Positions 58,567 to 64,000 of a stretch of 64,000 bases of DNA are shown piece by piece; within the stretch, counting starts at the first letter, position 1, and each line of letters opens with the position of its first letter. Both the position numbers and the translations under genes were made by a program. The stretch comes from Ailurus styani (lineage: Eukaryota; Chordata; Mammalia; Carnivora; Ailuridae). Location: contig LNAC01000782.1 in assembly GCA_002007465.1 (NCBI GenBank), forward strand, positions 186,001 to 250,000, read 5' to 3'. The notes under the pieces were generated by a model. It saw only the letters and a list, made by a program, of their open reading frames with translations. It had not been told where the DNA came from and did not search any database.

Positions 58567-58759
58567 AATGAAATTAGAAAAAAAAATCTAGGGAATGACT
58601 GAGGGCTGGCTTGACTACAAATACTCTAGAAATTCAGAGGAAGGACAGATCTTCCAGCTTGGGCAAGGAGGACTTTTTATGGAGAGTGGAGAAAGTGGCC
58701 AAACAGGTATCTTGAAATTAAAGAGAGAAGAACAGGAGAGAAAAAAAGATATCAGTTGT

Positions 58760-58965
58760 GGGCGCCTGGGTGGCTCAGTGGGTTAAAGCCGCTGCCTTCG
58801 GCTCAGGTCATGATCCCAGGGTCCTGGGATCGAGGCCCACATCGGGCTCTCTGCTCAGCAGGGAGCCTGCTTCCTCCTCTCTCCTCTCTCTCTGCCTGCC
58901 TCTCTGCCTACTTGTAATCTCTCTCTCTCTGTGTCAAATGAATAAATAAAATCTTTAAAAAAAAA
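58760..58965 (+). mobile_element. Young full-length CAN-SINE
   Basis: Nearly identical in subtype to the copy at 8519: 'gccgctgccttcggctcagg', 'gaggcccacatcgggctctc', extra 'ctctcctc', 'gtgtcaaatgaataaataaa'. The perfect 19-bp duplication 'aaaaaaagatatcagttgt' occurs at 58741-58759 and 58966-58984 (the exact end lies within the A tail). It lies 390 bp from another SINE of the same orientation. Confidence 0.97.
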
Positions 58966-59169
58966 AAAAAAAGATATCAGTTGTATTCCATCCCTACTTC
59001 TAACTGCGAAAACCATTAAGGCCCAAAATTGAATAGGCAGGGATTCAGCCCAGACATGGAGCCACATTTCTTTATACTCAAAAGTTCTGGCTTTATGGTT
59101 CTCAGGGTAAATTGTAATGGCTTCTTCCCTGATGAGTCATTCTTTGTTCAGGCATTCTTTCATTTTTTC

Positions 59170-59290
59170 TCATTCTCTCGTTTATTGAACATTTATTTTT
59201 ATTCAACATCGTGCTAGAGTGGAGGGTGAGACAAAAATGTACGATATGATCTTTGGAAGATTTTACAAACCAGTTGGAGGGAGAAAACAC
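59170..59290 (-). mobile_element. Possible L2 3'-end remnant
   Basis: 'gtttattgaacatttatttt' with 'ttcaacatcgtgctagagtg' and 'gacaaaaatgtacgatatga' resembles a reversed L2 end. Short and diverged. Confidence 0.4.
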
Positions 59291-61654
59291 ACACAAAGCA
59301 GCCAGTAGAAGCACAAGGTGGTGTAGGATGACACGCCTCATGACTAGCAGAGTGAAGGCTGATCTGTTTCTGGCAGGTTTCACAATTCACCCTTTGACAA
59401 AGCTAACACTGCCTGTGTCACAGTACTTCTGTGCCTCACACAAGCATTCATATAAAAAGCAGTTTGTATACTGTGAAGTGCTACTCACACATTTGCTATC
59501 ACTATCTGGAAGCAGGGCAAGGGGTAGGCAACACTACAGAATCCATCTGTGCTTCCAGCGAGAAAGTATAAAGCTTGAGAACCCTTAATATGAAGACCTC
59601 TAGCAAAGGCAATAAACTTAACTTCTCCAAACTTCCAACCCAAGTGAGAACATTGCAAGTTCAGGAGCCAGAGAGTATCCACTCTTTTCTTGAATCACTT
59701 TGGTGAGAAATTCATTCTTTATAGGACTTTCGTAAAATCAAACTCAGCAGATTTCGTTGTTTGTTTGAGACAAGCCTGTTAAGGAAAACTGCGATTGGTG
59801 CAGCACTTCCTAGTTATTTTCTCCCTTCTAGCATACAAGTGAGGGTAGTTGCTGATGTGTCCTCCTGGCCCAGCTCGGGCCTCCCTGGCCTGCTACCTTT
59901 CAGAGGGGGCACCTACTTCCGAAATGCATATATTTGCAAGAATTACCTCTTAGGAAATTGTCATTACCAGAGAAAACAAGCTGTTGGAGCTTCTGTTCTT
60001 TCCTTTACCAACCAAGTTAACAGTGAACGATGGTTTTTGTTGTGGTGGTGTTTTGTTTTGTTTCTCCATTTTCAAGAATTGATGAAATGCTAGGCCGGTG
60101 GGTGGGGGCAAAGAGCACTTAGATTTCAGAAGGAAAAAACTGAAGGAAACTTTTTAGAGCTTGAGAAAGTTCAAAGTGGGAAAGGGGTAGGGGCATTTTG
60201 ACATGTACTCTTTTAAAGAATTGATTTTTTTTTTTCTAAATTGATCTGAAAGCATGACAAATGTTTACTCTGACACCCAATACAGTATTAAAAAACCCAA
60301 ATGTCGGGGTGAAAATCTGATGGGCTACAACCTTAGTGGAAAGAAGGATAAAATATCTTATGTGACCCAGAGTTCCTGAAATGTCTTATTTTTCTTGTTT
60401 TGCCATTTTTCTCTTTCTAATTTTTATGTGTTCCTCTCAGTTGCACTCACCTAGGAAAAAGGAGGGAGAAGACATTTCTACTGCTAATATTGCTAACAAA
60501 ACTTTGCTACTCTCAAGTATAAGGGATTTTTTTTCCTTTTAATTAAAGTGGGAATGAGTAAACTTGTTAATATTATATCATACTTACTCTTTTGGTAATA
60601 GATGTTCAATCATTAGACATCTACTCAGAGGCGATGAATCAGCACTCTGTGGATACAAAGGGCAGCCATGCCATGCTAAGTACTTTCCCTTGCAAACCTC
60701 ACAAAGGTTCTTTGAGCTCCAGAACTATTGATTTCATTAGATGTGCTAATTTAGCAATTCTCTGGTTTGAAGACCATAATTACAACACAGTACAACAACC
60801 TATGTATATAGGCTTATTGCAAGGAGAAAAACTTTTGCTTTCAAATTATTAACAGTGAATGTACACATTTTTTTCCTGCAAATGTCAGTTGTAAATCTCC
60901 CTTATGTACTCAAGAGGCTCTCTTACAATGAGTCTTTTATTAATAAACTGAACAATTTCATACAGTGTTAATGAGTTAGTGCTTATCTCTTGCTCTCTTT
61001 TATGGTTAAAATGTGCTGGAGAACTGGACAATTTAAGCATGTGGGTGACTAAGGTACATGACAGTTTTAATAATTAGGTTCCATCTATCTCTATTTTCAC
61101 TGATGAAAAAATGTTACACTTGATTTTCTCATTTTCATAGCTGTATCAGAGTTCAGAGAAAACAAATCAAACGGTAATATGATAATAGAGCTGAATTATA
61201 GAGCATTTTCACTGTAAGTGGATTTTTACTGCATTCTATGTATACTGTGTTTTTGCAACAATTACTAAGACATGAAGAATAAATTAGGTTGTTCTTTGTT
61301 ATCTTTTAGAATACTAATTTTATTTAAGGCATGTCTCCCTGTTTGTAAATGCTTTCTCCCTTGCTACTCCATGTCTATTTCCTTTTGAGAATCAATTGCA
61401 TACCCACCATGCACTTGGTATTGTATAAGGAACTTCCACTTTGTTCTATCTACTTAGCTAGATTGATTGGGGGTGCAGGGGTGGTAGTAGGTGTGTGTAT
61501 GTGTGCGTGTGCTGCCCTCTACTGGACTTGATTTCTAAATAAGTATTTAGGAGGTTTTTGTTTTGGTTTTTGTTTTTTGTTTTCTTTGAGGGAAAAGAGA
61601 AAGGAGAAAGAAAATTTGGGAAGGACTGCATTTATTTTTTATGTTACTGATAAA
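59291..61654. other. Unique AT-rich sequence, no gene recognised
   Basis: Little repeat content. Plus frames of 110-111 codons (59253-59588, 59761-60093) and 86 codons (60592-60852) show no domain. The low repeat density over more than 2 kb at 59300-61600 stands out from the rest of the window and could reflect conserved noncoding DNA, which only a cross-species alignment can show. Confidence 0.4.
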
Positions 61655-61765
61655 TGCTTTGGGAGTACGGACTGCATTTTATATAGCCTAGGGGTCCCCC
61701 AGTCTAACACAGTATCTTATGCATAGTAGGTGCTCACTAAATGTTTGTTAAAGAAATAAGTTAAA
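61655..61765 (+). mobile_element. L2 3'-end remnant
   Basis: 'taacacagtatcttatgcat' followed by 'agtaggtgctcactaaatgt' and 'ttgttaaagaaataa' is the L2 terminus. Confidence 0.85.
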
Positions 61766-62139
61766 AAGCTCACCAGATTTGTTTTCCATGATGGATGGAG
61801 TCTGTTGGCAAAAGACATAGTCTCAACCTTGGAATCCATGATAGATTCAGAAGAAAAAAGAAAGACACAGAGCTTAATAGACAGGATGGGTGTCTACTCC
61901 GCATTTGAGTGACCAACTTTCTTTGCAAATTTCAGTATTAATCATTTGGTACTATATAGCTAGGGATCTAGAAGCAGAAAGAAGAGTAGCCACTAAGATA
62001 TCAGTTAAAAATTTTACCCAAGTGCGTAAGAACTTGAGACATGAATGTGGCTGTGAGTAAAGCAAGCGTAATTAGGAGAGAGATTACCCTTTCCTTAAAT
62101 ATCTTGTACTTCCACCATATAGTAAATTTCACCTCTCTG

Positions 62140-62369
62140 AAACCCACCCAAAAACAAGTAAGAGGGAAAGTCTTTTACGGGTGTTCTCTAGAACAGGGTG
62201 GGAGAGATGGCTAATGTCCTAGTACAGTCCATTTGTGTCATCCACATGATAGAATTTTCGCTGGAAATGGCTGTGCAACGAGGGACTGAATTTCCAATGC
62301 TCCTGGCATCTAGATATGGCCTCTGACTCTATCAGTCACATCCTGAGTCCCAGCGATAAGTGGCACTCC
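62140..62369 (+). mobile_element. Possible ancient LTR or DNA-element remnant, left of SINE
   Basis: This sequence and 62596-62815 read as one old repeat split by the SINE. Its end, 'gtcatagcagctaacattta' plus 'cctcactaacac', resembles MaLR-type LTR ends. The family is not secure. Confidence 0.3.
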
Positions 62370-62383
62370 TATTCAAGACTTTT

Positions 62384-62581
62384 TTTTTTTTAAAGATTTT
62401 ATTTACTTATTTAGAGAGAAAGAGCAAGAGGGATTAGGGGCAGAGGGAGAGGGAGAAATAATCTCAAGCAGAAGCCACACTGAGCACAGAGCCCAACACG
62501 GAGCTCGATGTCACAACCCTGAGACCATGACCTAAGCTGAAATCAAGGGTCGGATGCTTAACTGGCTGTGCCACCCAGGCA
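62384..62581 (-). mobile_element. CAN-SINE, minus strand, old subfamily
   Basis: 'aaagattttatttacttatt' at the left, 'gaccatgacctaagctgaaa' and head 'gctgtgccacccaggc' at the right. The duplication 'tattcaagactttt' at 62370-62383 and a diverged copy 'tattcaagccttttaa' at 62582-62597 mark it. Confidence 0.92.
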
Positions 62582-62815
62582 TATTCAAGCCTTTTAAGAA
62601 GCTATTTTACCACTTCTACCTTCTCTTTCCCTTTCCACTGACTGGAGCTACAACAGCATGGCACAGCATGCCTAGAATCTGGGAACCTACCCGCTGTAGT
62701 CATGAATTAGATGGGATACTAGTGAAAAATAAGCAGTTTTTATATTGAGCTTCCAGGACTTATCTGCTGGGATTTGTCATAGCAGCTAACATTTACCTCA
62801 CTAACACAAAAATAT

Positions 62816-64000
62816 ACATTCAATATATTCTTCCAGACTGTGCTAATATGCTATACTATGCTGACACTCTACTGTATTATGCTATACTATAAAGTAATAC
62901 TGTACTATAATACTAATGCGACAGTATATTTTACTAAACTGCATCATACCTTATATTAAGGCAGAAATACATTTTTAAGGAATATGCCCCCCAAAATTAT
63001 TAAAATTAAAACCACAATGACACCAGCAACAACTTCAGTTAGTTTTACAGAGGACACATATCCAGAGGTTCCCACTGGCCAGGATAGCCCTGGATCCGGT
63101 ACTGGTCCTTAATTTGGTATGTGGCTCAAGCAGGGCTGGCCACAGACAGAAAGGGCAGAGGCTAAGGACACACAAAATAGACGATACTGGTTACACCAGT
63201 GTGTGTTCTGAGTACCAGAGAGGCAGCAGTATAAGTGCTCGTGGGACCCAGGAGTGAGGGGGTTGGGAAAACAATGTTCTATTTTTATGCCAGTTCATTA
63301 TGGAAAAGCCATTTCTACTATCGCTGTATAGCTGCCTCTCCACAAAATCAGCGTCTTCATCCTCAGCAGACAACACAGCAGAAGTTTTGGGATATCTGTA
63401 ATTAATAAATTAGCTAATTAATTAAGTTCATTCGTTATCTTCCTTCATTTGTAGTGAATGAAGAGATTTGACTCTGCCTTTTCATAAGTCTGATACAGTG
63501 AGAAGACCTGATGCTGTCTTTGCTGGATGCAGTTGAGATGTCTCAGAGGAGGTATCTTGACCCGTGCTGTATGCAGAAAGCATCTAATAATGAGCTACAG
63601 TATAATGGAATTCTGATGCATGCACTTCAGGGCTTGTCATTATCATCCTATTTTCATAAATGATCTTTGCAGGTTTTTTTAATGGAAAAGTGTACATAAA
63701 AACTCACTTGCTGGGTTAGAAGGTGCTCAAAGATATTATCCTACTTTTCCTCTTCTTGTTCACATTTTTATTGTACATTTGCCCAGGGGCTCTTGAACAA
63801 GACCATGTTTATTAATCCAATAAAGGAGTACATGTAATGACGATCGTTTACTCCTGACCTATAAGAAATAGATATTTATTTTATTGGTGTAATGAAGTTT
63901 TATAGTTTCAGGATTTCTTTGCTCTTTAATTTCTCTTCGAGTCCAGGGTTTGCAGTTTCAAAAAAATAAAATGAACATGTGGATGCAAATCCATGCTCCC
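62816..64000. other. Unique sequence, no gene recognised
   Basis: Opens with an AT-rich cryptic repeat of 'ctata'/'gctatacta' units (62835-62950). GC-richer patch at 63060-63290. A palindromic 'attaataaattagctaatta' patch lies near 63400. No credible coding frame. Confidence 0.45.

Overview
This is nuclear DNA from a mammal of the order Carnivora, most likely the weasel family (Mustelidae). The clearest evidence is at least fourteen tRNA-derived CAN-SINEs (plus one fragment). The younger copies carry the head reading 'gcgcctgggtggctcag' followed by 'tgggttaaagcc', which I know from mustelid genomes. This is inference from repeat subtype, and the species cannot be read from it. The carnivore-type L1, the ancient mammalian L2, MIR and MER5 repeats, the AT-rich composition and the absence of long ORFs all fit intergenic or intronic mammalian sequence.

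No cellular protein-coding gene, exon or stable RNA gene could be supported. The longest open frame (208 codons, minus strand, 54055-54681) is the C-terminal end of an L1 ORF2. Most other open frames cross repeats or are chance frames in unique DNA.

Layout. 1-10350 is almost entirely old plus-strand L1 in several pieces, carrying one young SINE and one minus-strand solo-LTR-like insertion. 10360-15080 holds SINEs, L2 and MER5-like pieces and two nested minus-strand L1 inserts. 15080-28700 is mostly unique DNA with scattered L2, MIR, one LTR and one SINE. 28720-30860 is an old L1M/HAL1-type element split by a minus-strand LTR-like block. 30860-40580 is largely unique, with L2, MIR, two SINEs and a 68-bp strictly alternating purine-pyrimidine tract. 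40583-42078 is an MLT1 LTR split by an L1. 42400-48200 holds SINEs, an L2 and short L1 ends. About 50.5-56.3 kb is a decayed minus-strand class I (gammaretrovirus-like) endogenous retrovirus in which protease, reverse transcriptase, RNase H and integrase remnants can be read in order, interrupted by a young SINE and a young L1. 56780-58235 is a long L2, followed by a pair of SINEs. The remainder to 64000 is mostly unique AT-rich DNA with one old SINE.

The window therefore records layered transposition rather than a set of cooperating genes. I found no new biological system. The items most worth a second look are the retroviral relic, the Z-DNA-prone tract, an apparent small L1 3' transduction, microsatellites that arose at the same internal site in two L1 copies, and false duplications around single Ns that look like assembly errors.
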